Source: Agrococcus sp. ProA11
GTDB taxonomy: Bacteria; Actinomycetota; Actinomycetes; Actinomycetales; Microbacteriaceae
Assembly: GCF_039880525.1 (NCBI RefSeq)
Contig: NZ_CP156989.1
Location: 1,426,001 to 1,490,000 of the forward strand
DNA length: 64,000 nucleotides
Reading direction: 5' to 3'
Positions within the stretch are counted from its first letter, which is position 1, and each line of letters begins with the position of its first letter. Below are positions 15,665 to 24,056 of the stretch, piece after piece. Position numbers and translations under genes: made by a program. The notes beneath the pieces were generated by a model. It was not told where the DNA came from, ran no database searches, and saw nothing but the letters and a program-made list of their open reading frames with translations.

Positions 15665-15728
15665 TCAGGACAACTGGCCGCACGGTGTCGAGAAACTCCA
15701 CCACTCAGCGGGACGTGACCTACGTTCA

Positions 15729-15750
15729 GATCCCCGATATCCAGTCGTAT
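15729..15750 (+). repeat. Module-boundary repeat, copy B
   Basis: GATCCCCGATATCCAGTCGT, following the IS256 remnant and preceding the merA 3' end. It aligns with copy C over about 35 bases including flanks (GACCT..GTT before, ATTG after). Confidence 0.65.
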
Positions 15751-15937
15751 TGGTACTGAAGCTCCGGTCCCGCTCTCCCTGAGGCCCAAGTCAGCAAGCA
15801 AGTCTCATCAAAAACCGTTCCTGACCGGGCGTTTTCCGTGCGTGGTGAACTCTTAACTAGCGCCCACCGCTCATAGGTGATGCAGAAAATGCACCAACCC
15901 GGCGTCCTGCGGCCCGGCCGGTGCGGCCCGGGTCGGG

Positions 15938-17329
15938 TCAGGCACAGCAGGAGGTGGGTAGTTCGTTGCGGAACAGCCCGGCGGCGATCCGCAGGCTCTC
16001 GGCCATAGTCAAGTAGGGAGCCCAGGTGTCGGCGAGGTCGTCGACGGTCATCTCGGCCTTGATCGCGTAAGTGGCGGCGAGCATGATCTCGCCCGCTCCG
16101 TCGGCGACCGCGTGGACGCCTAGGACCTTGCCGGTGTTGGCGTCGGCGACCAGTTTCAGCGCGCCGCGAGTGTCGCGGTTCACCAGTGCTCTCGGCACGT
16201 CCTCCAACGCCAAAGTGCGGCAGGCACACGGGTGGCCTTGCTCAAGCGCTTCTTTCTCAGTGAGCCCTGCCGAGGCCAACTGTGGGCGGGTGAACATCAC
16301 CGCCGGCAGGCCGGTGTAGTCCACCGTCTCACGCTTTGTCCCACCGTCGGCGAGTGCGTTGACGGCGGCGACCCGTCCAGAGGCGGCGGCGACGTACACA
16401 TACTGCGGAGTGCCCGCAACGTCGCCCGCTGCATAGACCCGCGGGTTGGACGTGGCCTGGTGTTCGTCGATCACGACGAAGCCCCGGGCGTCGGTGTCGA
16501 CGCCCGCTGCCGCGAGATCCAACGCGATGGTGTCGGAGTGCCTGCCGGTCGCCACCAACAGTCGCTCCGCAGTCACCTGGTTCCCGGACGCGGTGATCAC
16601 TCTGACGCCGCCTTCCTCGGCGGTCTCGACGCCGGTCGCGTGTTCGGCGATCACGGCGATACCGTCATCGTCGAACACACCGGCCATGACCTCGCGCAAC
16701 TCCGGCTCTGCGCGCGGCGCCAGGCGCCCGATCACAGTCACGCGAGCGCCGAGGTGCGCGAACAGCTGGGCCTGCTCCATCCCGACATAGCCGCCACCGA
16801 TGATCACCAGCGACTCGGGCACCTCGGTCAGTTCCATCGCAGTCGTCGACGTCAAATACTCCACGTCCTCGATCCCGTCGATACCGCGCACCGTGGGCTG
16901 CGAACCGGTCGCGATCACGTAGGACCGTGCCCGCAGCCGCTTCCCGTCGACCTCCACCGTGTCCTTGTCGGCGAAGCGAGCCTCACCTGCGATCAACGGG
17001 AACCCCCACGCGTCAGCGACCTCGATGTACTTGTGCTGCTTGAGTCGGTCGATCAACTCGGCTTTCTGCGCCACCAGGGCGTCCAGGTCCACGCCGCCCG
17101 CGGAGGTGGGAACGCCGTCGAATGGGTTGGTTAGCGCACTGTGCCGTGTCCCGGCAGCGGCCAGCAGGGTCTTGGACGGAATACAGCCGACGTTGACACA
17201 GGTCCCGCCCAGAGCGCCGCGCTCGATCAGTACGACCTCGGCGCCCGCCTTGCGGGCCGCGATACCTGCTGCCATCGCGGCTCCTCCCGACCCGATTACG
17301 GCCAGGTCAACGTCGTACTCCGCGCTCAT
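15938..17329 (-). CDS. merA: Mercury(II) reductase
   Basis: Flavin-dependent pyridine-nucleotide-disulfide oxidoreductase of 463 residues reducing Hg(II) to volatile Hg(0) in the cytoplasm. Visible are the FAD-binding VIGSGGAAMAAGIAA, the redox motif GGTCVNVGCIPSK (Cys44, Cys49), the NAD(P) motif VIIGGGYVGMEQA, YAAGDVAGTPQYVYVAA, and the C-terminal vicinal cysteines in TSCCA that hand Hg to the active site. The N-terminal HMA domain of Tn501-type MerA is absent, as in compact Gram-positive forms. The ATG at 17329 has GGAGGAGATTGAG upstream. It is divergent from merR with a MerR-type dyad between them. No merT/merP or merB is present, so uptake and organomercurial functions are missing here. 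Confidence 0.95.
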   Translation of the reverse strand: MSAEYDVDLAVIGSGGAAMAAGIAARKAGAEVVLIERGALGGTCVNVGCIPSKTLLAAAGTRHSALTNPFDGVPTSAGGVDLDALVAQKAELIDRLKQHKYIEVADAWGFPLIAGEARFADKDTVEVDGKRLRARSYVIATGSQPTVRGIDGIEDVEYLTSTTAMELTEVPESLVIIGGGYVGMEQAQLFAHLGARVTVIGRLAPRAEPELREVMAGVFDDDGIAVIAEHATGVETAEEGGVRVITASGNQVTAERLLVATGRHSDTIALDLAAAGVDTDARGFVVIDEHQATSNPRVYAAGDVAGTPQYVYVAAASGRVAAVNALADGGTKRETVDYTGLPAVMFTRPQLASAGLTEKEALEQGHPCACRTLALEDVPRALVNRDTRGALKLVADANTGKVLGVHAVADGAGEIMLAATYAIKAEMTVDDLADTWAPYLTMAESLRIAAGLFRNELPTSCCA

Positions 17330-17375
17330 CTCAATCTCCTCCGGTTTGGTATTCGCCCATCCATCACCCACCATG

Positions 17376-17399
17376 GACCTTCCAGTGCAGTAGAAGGTC
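17376..17399 (-). promoter_or_regulatory. MerR-type operator/promoter between merA and merR
   Basis: A perfect dyad GACCTT-N12-AAGGTC. On the merA strand TTGACC followed about 19-20 bases later by CATGGT gives the overlong -35/-10 spacing typical of MerR-activated promoters. Confidence 0.7.
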
Positions 17400-17422
17400 A
17401 AGTACCGAGAGCGGAGACCGCC

Positions 17423-17812
17423 ATGCGAATCGGTGAACTCGCCGAGGCCACCGGCACGACCACCAAGACCCTGCGGTTCTACGAGGACAGCGGACTGCTG
17501 CCGCCCCCCGAACGGACCGTCAGCGGATACCGCGACTACGACCAAGAGGCCATCGCCAGGCTGGATTTCATCCGGCGCGGGCGCGCCGCCGGACTCACAC
17601 TCGCTCAGGTCCGCGAGGTGCTCGATATTCGAGATGCCGGGACCGCCCCGTGCCACCACGTCAAGGAGCTCCTCGACATCCGCCTCACTGCCCTCGACCA
17701 GCAGATCGCCGACCTACAAGCGCTCCGCACCAACGTCGCCCACCTCCGAGACGACGCCGCACAAGCCAACCCCTCCGAATGCCAGTCCAAGGACGTATGC
17801 CGCTACCTGTGA
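17423..17812 (+). CDS. merR: MerR-family heavy-metal-responsive regulator
   Basis: A 129-residue activator/repressor: MRIGELAEATGTTTKTLRFY and ERTVSGYRDY form the winged helix, followed by the dimerisation helix (IRLTALDQQIADLQALRTNV). Metal ligands are likely Cys77 (APCHHVKELLD), Cys120 and Cys126 (C-terminal SECQSKDVCRYL), as in actinobacterial heavy-metal MerR proteins; the spacing differs from Tn501 MerR. The start at 17423 gives the canonical N-terminus. Divergent position and the intervening dyad indicate control of merA. Confidence 0.9.
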   Translation: MRIGELAEATGTTTKTLRFYEDSGLLPPPERTVSGYRDYDQEAIARLDFIRRGRAAGLTLAQVREVLDIRDAGTAPCHHVKELLDIRLTALDQQIADLQALRTNVAHLRDDAAQANPSECQSKDVCRYL

Positions 17813-17903
17813 GCCCTTCGTGGCCATAAGGCCGCGGCGGTAGCGCATGACGACCGGTGCGTGCTGCTCGAGGCGACTCTGTGCTCAGGTTCACGACCTG
17901 GGT

Positions 17904-17930
17904 TGATATCCCCGATATCCAGTCGCATTG
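17904..17930 (+). repeat. Module-boundary repeat, copy C; likely right edge of the metal island
   Basis: GATATCCCCGATATCCAGTC followed by GCATTG. Beyond it no mobile or metal-resistance genes occur until 32.9 kb, and the following genes look like ordinary chromosome. The 17813-18065 spacer otherwise contains nothing I can assign. Confidence 0.65.
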
Positions 17931-18065
17931 AGGGGCCCACTCTTCCGCTGCTCAGCACGCGCGCCACGCCTGCTGCTTGAGCAGGCACCCCTCAGCGATC
18001 GCTGGCAGGCTTGCACCATGGCGCGGTGGACGCACCGCCGCCGTCGCAACTCAGGAAGGCACACC

Positions 18066-18218
18066 ATGCACGCCATCGCCAACGCAGCGCACGCCACGAG
18101 CGTTCCTCTGAACGACCCCTTCATGATCCTCATCGTCGTCTCGGCCATCGGGGTCACCGCGTCGTTCCTCGCACTGCTCGGTGGCTTCGCGCTCGTCGTG
18201 ACCGGCCGCGCGGAGTGA
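18066..18218 (+). CDS. Small single-pass membrane protein, 50 residues
   Basis: ATG preceded by AGGAAGG. The protein has one hydrophobic helix (FMILIVVSAIGVTASFLALL, then GGFALVVTG) after a polar N-terminus. Good ribosome binding site and clean start and stop support translation. Function unknown; 19 bases before the DUF2236 gene on the same strand, so probably co-transcribed. Confidence 0.6.
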   Translation: MHAIANAAHATSVPLNDPFMILIVVSAIGVTASFLALLGGFALVVTGRAE

Positions 18219-18237
18219 CCCCCAGTACTCCCCTGGC

Positions 18238-19170
18238 GTGAGCCGGCTGGGCGCGCTCCGCACGCGGCTGCTCGTCGCGCTCTCGGGCGATCCCGAGGGC
18301 ACGCCCGCGTGGGTGCGCGAGCTCGCCGATGGCGATGACACGGGATACTTCGTCGAGGACGGTGCGGCATGGACCGCGCACGCGAGCATGGCGACGCTCG
18401 TCGCCGGCATCCGAGCGCTGCTGCTGCAGGCGCTCCACCCCGGGGCGATGGCGGGCGTGCACGACTGGTCGAGCTACCGGCGTGACCCGCTCGGGCGCCT
18501 CGCGGGCACGGTCCGCTGGGTCGTCTGCGTCACCTACGGCTCGACCGAGCAGGCCCAGCGCGAGACCGCGCGGGTGGCGCGCCTCCACGCCCGCGTCGAA
18601 GGCGACTACCTGGATGGCCGCGGCGACCAGCGCACCTACAGCGCGGCGGATCCCGGGCTCGCCGACTGGGTGCACCTGGCGTTCACGGATGCCTTCCTCA
18701 CCAGCCAGCAGACCTGGGGCCCGCGTCGCGGAGGTGGTCGCATCCCAGGCGGACCCGATGCTTACGTGGCCGAGTGGGCCGCAGCGGCGCGGCTCATGCG
18801 GGTCACCGACCCGCCCACCACTGCCCGGGAGCTCCGCCGCCGCATCCACGGCTACCTGGAGCGCGGCGAGCTGCGCGGCGGCGAGCGCGTGCACGAGGTG
18901 GTCGCCTTCCTGCGGCGGCCGCCGATGGGCGGCGCCGCAGGCATCGGGTACCGGCTGCTCTTCGAGGCCGCGGTCGCGACGCTCCCCCGCCCGTACCGTC
19001 GCCTGCTCGGCGTGCGCCGCTCCGTGCTGCCCGTCGTGACCGCCACGCGGGTCGTGCTCTCGATCGCCGCACGAGCGCTCGCGTCCGGTGACGGTCGGCC
19101 CGCGCACGCGTGGGCGCGGCAACGCCTCCGCCGGCTGCAAGGTCGCACACCGCCGCACGGCATACAGTGA
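18238..19170 (+). CDS. DUF2236 (MpaB/latex-clearing-protein-like) oxygenase family protein
   Basis: A 310-residue protein from a GTG start. Features of the family are ALLLQALHPGAMAGVHDWSS near residues 60-80, RRDPLGRLAGTVRWVVCVTYG, and the conserved His/Asp-rich helices (ARLHARVEGDYLDG, WVHLAFTDAFL). Proteins of this family include heme-b-dependent rubber oxygenases and MpaB-type enzymes, with a conserved His serving as heme ligand. The physiological substrate cannot be told from sequence. The C-terminus ends in a basic tail. Confidence 0.8.
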   Translation: MSRLGALRTRLLVALSGDPEGTPAWVRELADGDDTGYFVEDGAAWTAHASMATLVAGIRALLLQALHPGAMAGVHDWSSYRRDPLGRLAGTVRWVVCVTYGSTEQAQRETARVARLHARVEGDYLDGRGDQRTYSAADPGLADWVHLAFTDAFLTSQQTWGPRRGGGRIPGGPDAYVAEWAAAARLMRVTDPPTTARELRRRIHGYLERGELRGGERVHEVVAFLRRPPMGGAAGIGYRLLFEAAVATLPRPYRRLLGVRRSVLPVVTATRVVLSIAARALASGDGRPAHAWARQRLRRLQGRTPPHGIQ

Positions 19171-19212
19171 GCCGCGTCGCCCAACCGGGCACCGCATCGA
19201 CCTGGAGTCACC

Positions 19213-20058
19213 ATGCCCCGCACCATCCTGCTCACCGGCGCCTCCGATGGCATCGGAGCGGCCTCCGCACGTCAGCTCACCGAGCTGGGTCATCGCCTGC
19301 TGCTCGTCGGCCGCTCCCCCGAGAAGACCGCCGCTGTCGCGCGCGACATCGGCGCGCAGCACTTCATCGCCGACTACGCGCGGCTCGACGACGTGCGCCG
19401 GCTCGCCCGCGAGGTCGCCGACGCGACCGACCGCATCGACGTGCTCGCCAACAACGCCGGCGCCCTCCTCGGCCACCGCACCATCACCGTCGACGGCAAT
19501 GAGGCGACGCTGCAGGTCAACCACCTCGCGCCGTTCCTGCTCACCCAGCTGCTGCTGCCGCAGCTGCAGGCCGGCGAGGGCATCGTCGTGAACACCGCGA
19601 GCTCCGCTGCGCGACGCCTCGCGCGCTTCGACATCGACGACCTGCAGGGCGAGCGCTCCTACGGCCCCAACCGCGCCTACGGCAACGCGAAGCTCGCGAA
19701 CATCCTGCACGCGCGCGGCCTGCAGGAGCGCTACGGCGACGCCGGCATCAGCGCGGTCGCGTTCGATCCCGGCAACGTTCGCACGAGCTTCGCCGTCGGC
19801 AGCACGAGCATCCTGCGCCTGGTCTACCGCACACCGCTCGCGCGCCTGCTGCTCATCAGCCCCGAGCAGGGCGGCACGAACCTCACGTTCTTCGCCGACG
19901 GCACACCCGGCACGACGTGGCAGCCGGGTCGCTTCTACACCGAGCGCTCCCCCGCGACGCTCGGCGACACGAATCCGCTCGTGCATGCCGACTGGCTCGT
20001 CGACGAGCTGTGGGAGCGGAGCGAAGCGCTTGTCGCCGGGGAGACGTCAGCGGTCTGA
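19213..20058 (+). CDS. Short-chain dehydrogenase/reductase
   Basis: NAD(P)-dependent oxidoreductase of 281 residues. The Rossmann motif TGASDGIG is at 8-15, NNAGALLG follows the fourth strand, and the active site has the Ser in VVNTASSAARR and YGNAKLAN (YxxxK). The overall pattern resembles the retinol-dehydrogenase-like SDR branch; the substrate is unknown. Its 3' end overlaps the convergent saccharopine-dehydrogenase-like gene by 12 bases. Confidence 0.9.
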   Translation: MPRTILLTGASDGIGAASARQLTELGHRLLLVGRSPEKTAAVARDIGAQHFIADYARLDDVRRLAREVADATDRIDVLANNAGALLGHRTITVDGNEATLQVNHLAPFLLTQLLLPQLQAGEGIVVNTASSAARRLARFDIDDLQGERSYGPNRAYGNAKLANILHARGLQERYGDAGISAVAFDPGNVRTSFAVGSTSILRLVYRTPLARLLLISPEQGGTNLTFFADGTPGTTWQPGRFYTERSPATLGDTNPLVHADWLVDELWERSEALVAGETSAV

Positions 20059-21279
20059 CCGCCCCGCGGGCGCGGTTTCGAGCGTGAACCCCTGAGCACG
20101 CAGCCGATCCACCAGCACATCGCCCATCGCGACCGCGGGCGTCAGCACGCCGCCCTCCGCACTGCACCGGTCGCCGTCGACGGCGAGCGAGAGCCCTGCC
20201 TCGCCGAGCATCACCGCGGTGGCGGCGTAGCCGGGATCGCCCTGCGCCGCAACGGTGGCTCGATAGGCCCGTCCGCTCGATGTGCGCGTCGTCGTCTCCA
20301 GGCGGAACGAGCCCGCGCTGCGGCGCTGCTCCGAGGGCCCCTCGCCTGGCGCCGGCAGCACGCGGTCGATGATGCCCCCGAGCCAGGGCGTCGCCATGGC
20401 TGCCGCGACCGCCATCGCCGCCGCGATCGCCGCGGCGCGAATTCGTCCGCCTACGCCTCGGCCGGTCGGCAGCACCTCGCGGTACCGGAATTCATCGCCG
20501 TACGCACCCCCAGCCAGGGCGTCGGAGCGCCGAACCACTCGCGTGTTGTACCCCGCCATGACGAAGGGCGCGTTCCACTCCCCCGTCTCCGCATCGAGGA
20601 ACGGCCGCCGCACATCCCGCTGGCCCGCCGCGATCGGCGCTCCGCCGCTGAGCGCTGCCGGATCCGCGAGGATGCGGCCAAGCGCCGGGTCCTGTGCGAC
20701 TCGATGCTGCTGCAGCCGCAGCGAGTCCAGCGTGCCGCCGCTGACGCCACCCTGCAGACGCCGCACCCGCATGGTCGTGTCGCCGAGGGCTCCCGCTCTA
20801 TCGGCCAGTGCCTGCCGGTGCAGCAGCTGCACCGCGAGATCCGACGGCACCGAGTCGAAGCCGCAGGAGACGACGATCCTGGCGCCGCTCGCACGCGCCG
20901 TGTCGTGACAGCGCTCGATGAGCTCGCGCACGAAGAGCACTTCGCCGGTGAGGTCGGCGTAGTCGGTGCCCGCCTCGGCGCACGCGGCTGCGAGCGGGAG
21001 TCCATGGCGCTGGTACGGGCCCACGGTCGTCACGACCACGCGCGAGCGCTCCACCAGAGCGCGCAGGCTGCCGTGATCGTCGGAGTCCGCCACGACGAGC
21101 GGCCATCCCGCGGCGACCGGTCCGAGCCCGGCGCGCACCGCCTCGAGGCGCTCGCGCGAGCGCCCGGCGAGCGCCACGCGCAGGCCAGCGGGCGCGGCGT
21201 AAGCGAGGTGCGCCGCGACCAGGCGGCCCACGAATCCGGTCGCGCCGAAGAGGGTCAGGTCGAGGTCGCGGTGTGCCAT
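20047..21279 (-). CDS. Saccharopine dehydrogenase NADP-binding domain protein (trans-acting enoyl-reductase-like)
   Basis: A 410-residue protein. The N-terminus FGATGFVGRLVAAHL is a Rossmann GxxGxxG motif; then LVVADSDDHGSLRALVERSR, VVTTVGPYQRHGLPLAAACA and GTDYADLTGE follow in the pattern of the saccharopine-dehydrogenase-like family that includes the mycobacterial trans-acting enoyl reductase. The hydrophobic stretch near residues 275-300 is Ala-rich and may be a lipid- or membrane-interacting helix. Lysine biosynthesis is unlikely; a role in lipid metabolism is possible. ATG 21279 is preferred to an upstream ATG at 21387, which would add a non-homologous leader. Confidence 0.82.
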   Translation of the reverse strand: MAHRDLDLTLFGATGFVGRLVAAHLAYAAPAGLRVALAGRSRERLEAVRAGLGPVAAGWPLVVADSDDHGSLRALVERSRVVVTTVGPYQRHGLPLAAACAEAGTDYADLTGEVLFVRELIERCHDTARASGARIVVSCGFDSVPSDLAVQLLHRQALADRAGALGDTTMRVRRLQGGVSGGTLDSLRLQQHRVAQDPALGRILADPAALSGGAPIAAGQRDVRRPFLDAETGEWNAPFVMAGYNTRVVRRSDALAGGAYGDEFRYREVLPTGRGVGGRIRAAAIAAAMAVAAAMATPWLGGIIDRVLPAPGEGPSEQRRSAGSFRLETTTRTSSGRAYRATVAAQGDPGYAATAVMLGEAGLSLAVDGDRCSAEGGVLTPAVAMGDVLVDRLRAQGFTLETAPAGRSDR

Positions 21280-21350
21280 CCGGCCAGTGTGCCCTGCCGT
21301 GCCCGGCTTCCTCACCGGGCGCTGATAGGAGCGGGCCCTACGGTCGGCAC

Positions 21351-21830
21351 ATGAACCACACTCGCCCCGCCCTCGCCACGGCAGCACTCGTCGCCGCCTT
21401 CCTGCTCGCCGGCTGCTCCGGCGGCACCGCCGATGATGCCGCCCCGGCCGCCGACAGCGCCCCCGCCGAGTCCTCCGAGACGGGAGCCGCCAGCGAGACC
21501 GACGCTGCGGAGATGCCCGCCGATGGCGCTCCCACCACGCTGATGGCCGTGGTCGGCAGCGAGGACGACCCGGAGGCGTACACGATGAGCATCGTCGACG
21601 AGGACGGCCAGATGGTCACCTCGGTGCCCGCAGGCGACTACTCGCTGACGTTCGTCGACCGCTCGCAGCTGCACAACTTCCACCTGATGGGCGACGGCGT
21701 CGATGTCGCGACCGACGTGCAGGGCACCGACGAGACGACCGTGGAGATCACGCTCGCGGAGGGCAGCTACGAGTACGTGTGCGACCCGCACGCGAGCACC
21801 ATGAACGGTGTGCTCGAGGTCACCGGCTGA
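21351..21830 (+). CDS. Cupredoxin-like lipoprotein
   Basis: A 159-residue exported protein: lipoprotein signal with FLLAGC (Cys22), a low-complexity Ala/Ser/Glu/Asp linker (~25-65) and a plastocyanin/azurin-like domain. Candidate type 1 copper ligands are His108 or His111 (LHNFHL) and the cluster CDPHASTM (Cys144, His147, Met151). Electron transfer or copper handling at the membrane surface is likely. Divergent from the saccharopine-dehydrogenase-like gene. Confidence 0.82.
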   Translation: MNHTRPALATAALVAAFLLAGCSGGTADDAAPAADSAPAESSETGAASETDAAEMPADGAPTTLMAVVGSEDDPEAYTMSIVDEDGQMVTSVPAGDYSLTFVDRSQLHNFHLMGDGVDVATDVQGTDETTVEITLAEGSYEYVCDPHASTMNGVLEVTG

Positions 21831-21867
21831 TCGGCCACCGCTGCAGCTCGCACGCCAGCCTGCCCGG

Positions 21868-22665
21868 TCACCAGCGGATGTCAGCCAGCGTCCTGATCGG
21901 CAGCGGCCGCGTCTGCCGCGGCGTCGTCGCGTCGGTCTCGGCCTGCGGGATGCCGCTCAGGTCGAGGCCGGTGCGCTCGGCCAGCTCGTCAAGGCGCAGC
22001 TCGAAGGTCTCGAACTCGTCGAGGTAGGCGCTGCGCAGCCCGTCCAGGTCCTGCGTGAGCAGGAACGCCTTCGAGCGCAGCGACTCCCCCGCCCGATAGA
22101 CGACGATCTTCCAATGGTCGCGCGGCACCTGCACCAGATCGCGGTACCAGGGGTCAGTCTCGGCCAGCACCGGGCCGGCGAAGACGCTGATGCGTCGATC
22201 GACGAGCGACTCGAGATCGAGCACCCCGTGCTCGAGCTCGCCCCACACGCCCCCGCGGCTCGATTGGTTGAAGCCCGCCATCTGCGGCGAGATGTTCGTG
22301 AAGCGGAACGAGTCCTGGTTCGCCTGCTCGGCCTCGGCGAGCGTGCCCCACAGCAGGTCGGAGCGGCGCGCGAGATGCCCACGGTCGAGGTCGTTGTCGA
22401 CGTAGACGTCGTTCACCGTCTGCTGCTCGAGCGGCAATCGCAGGTCTGGCGAGAACTGCCGGGCGCGGGGGATGCCGGGGAAGAACCGCAGACCGTCGAC
22501 ATTCCACGCCACCGACCAGGCCAGTCGGCGGCGCACGTGCATGGTGACGGTGAAGTGCACCGAGTCCAGCACCGGCGCGTCGGCGTCGTCGACCGGCGCG
22601 GGCGCGGCCACGCACTCGCCGAGGAAGCGCGGGTCATAGCCGGTCGGGACCGGCTCGGCCCTCAT
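21868..22665 (-). CDS. DNA/RNA non-specific endonuclease family protein
   Basis: A 265-residue protein with the signature of the NUC1/Serratia nuclease fold. DRGH at 94-97 (NDLDRGHLARRSDLLWG) supplies the catalytic His, and NISPQMAGFNQ supplies the Mg-binding Asn. No signal peptide is obvious, so it may act in the cytoplasm or be exported by another route. Start 22665 overlaps the stop of the GH13 gene (ATGA), so the two are translationally coupled, an odd pairing of nuclease and glycosidase. Confidence 0.82.
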   Translation of the reverse strand: MRAEPVPTGYDPRFLGECVAAPAPVDDADAPVLDSVHFTVTMHVRRRLAWSVAWNVDGLRFFPGIPRARQFSPDLRLPLEQQTVNDVYVDNDLDRGHLARRSDLLWGTLAEAEQANQDSFRFTNISPQMAGFNQSSRGGVWGELEHGVLDLESLVDRRISVFAGPVLAETDPWYRDLVQVPRDHWKIVVYRAGESLRSKAFLLTQDLDGLRSAYLDEFETFELRLDELAERTGLDLSGIPQAETDATTPRQTRPLPIRTLADIRW

Positions 22666-23999
22666 GCCGCGTCGTCTCGCTGCAGATCGACCTCGAGCAC
22701 GGCCCAGCCGCGCGGCGGCAGCGTGAGCTCGCCGTCGCCGAGCTCGCATTCCCCGGCCACGACGCCCTGTGCATCCGCTGACGGCACCGTCACCGGCCCG
22801 TCCTCGAGGTTGAGCGCCGTGATCAGCCCCCGCTCCCCCGTCGCGGTGCGCAGCACGATGGATCCGTTCGCGACGTGCACGGCGTCGGTGTGCGCGGTCG
22901 TGACCCACGGGTTGCGCCGCCGCAGCGCGAGCAGCTCGCGGTGCACGTCGAGCATGTGCTGCGCGGCTGCCTCCAGCGCGTCATGCGCGGGCGGCGCCTC
23001 CGAGAACTCGGGACGCACGGCGTCGTCGCCGCCCTCGCGCTCCTCCTTCACCGCCTCCCAGCCGTACTCGTCGCCCGCGTAGATCGCCGGGGTGCCCGCG
23101 ACCGTGCAGAGCACGGCGAGCGCGTGCGGCACGAAGTCCGATCCGATCGCCGACGCGATGCGAGTCACGTCGTGATTGCCGAGGAACGTGTAGGGCACGA
23201 ACGAGCGCAGCAGCTCGTTGCCTCGACCGATCGCGTGCTCGAGCTCGAAGAGGTTGCCGTCGGCGATCCCGTGCCAGAGCCCCTGCCACAGCTCATACTG
23301 CGTGACGGCGTCGATCGTGGACTCCTCCACGAAGGCCGGGTAATCGCCGTGGATCACCTCGCCCAGGAACCACGCGTCGGGGTGCTGCTCCCGCACGCGC
23401 GGCAGCACCGCCGCCCAGAACGCGGCCGGCACGGCATAGGCCGCATCCAGTCGCCACCCGTCGGCGCCGCGGTCGAGCCAGTGGCGCATCACATCGACCA
23501 CGAGATCCTGCACCGCTGCCGAATCGTGATCGAGCTCGACGAGCGCGCCGTGCCCCTCGAACACCTCCGCCTCCCCGCCGTCGCCGAGCCGGAACAGCGC
23601 CGCCTCGGGCGCCGCCTCCGGGTCGGCCTGCGCGGCCTGGAACGCCGGGTGCTCCCGCCCCACGTGATTGAAGACGCCGTCGAGCAGCACCCGGATCCCG
23701 CGCTCGTGCGCCGCGGCGACCAGCCGATCGAAGTCCTGGTCGTCGCCGAGCCGGGGATCGATGCGGAGGTGGTCGATGGTGTCGTAGCCATGCGTGCTGC
23801 TGGCGAAGACCGGGCCGAGCGCGATGCCGTTCAGCCCGAGCTCCACCACGTGGTCGAGCCACGCCTCGATGCGCGGCAGCCGGTGCACCACATCCGGCTC
23901 CTGCCAGTCGCGGATCGGGGCGCCGGTGAATCCGAGCGGATAGACGTGCCACCACATCGCGCTCGCGCTCCAGTGGTCGGTGCTGTGCTGATCGGTCAT
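22662..23999 (-). CDS. GH13 alpha-amylase family glycosidase
   Basis: A 445-residue (beta/alpha)8 enzyme acting on alpha-glucans or related saccharides, probably cytoplasmic as no signal peptide is visible. The four GH13 regions are DGVFNHVG (107-114), GWRLDAAYAVP with nucleophile Asp185, FLGEVIHGDY with acid/base Glu214, and FLGNHDVTR with His276-Asp277. A short beta domain closes the C-terminus. Subfamily is unclear; the compact size resembles neopullulanase/cyclomaltodextrinase-like enzymes. Confidence 0.9.
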   Translation of the reverse strand: MTDQHSTDHWSASAMWWHVYPLGFTGAPIRDWQEPDVVHRLPRIEAWLDHVVELGLNGIALGPVFASSTHGYDTIDHLRIDPRLGDDQDFDRLVAAAHERGIRVLLDGVFNHVGREHPAFQAAQADPEAAPEAALFRLGDGGEAEVFEGHGALVELDHDSAAVQDLVVDVMRHWLDRGADGWRLDAAYAVPAAFWAAVLPRVREQHPDAWFLGEVIHGDYPAFVEESTIDAVTQYELWQGLWHGIADGNLFELEHAIGRGNELLRSFVPYTFLGNHDVTRIASAIGSDFVPHALAVLCTVAGTPAIYAGDEYGWEAVKEEREGGDDAVRPEFSEAPPAHDALEAAAQHMLDVHRELLALRRRNPWVTTAHTDAVHVANGSIVLRTATGERGLITALNLEDGPVTVPSADAQGVVAGECELGDGELTLPPRGWAVLEVDLQRDDAA

Positions 24000-24056
24000 A
24001 CCGACATCCTGCCTCGCCCAACTGTGCGGCGCTCGACCACGCGGCAGACTGGCGTG

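Noticed and set aside
15309-17930. Boundary repeats as Tn3/Tn21-type terminal inverted repeats of a mercury transposon
   Set aside because: All copies are in direct orientation and do not match known Tn3-family ends; no tnpA or resolvase is present.
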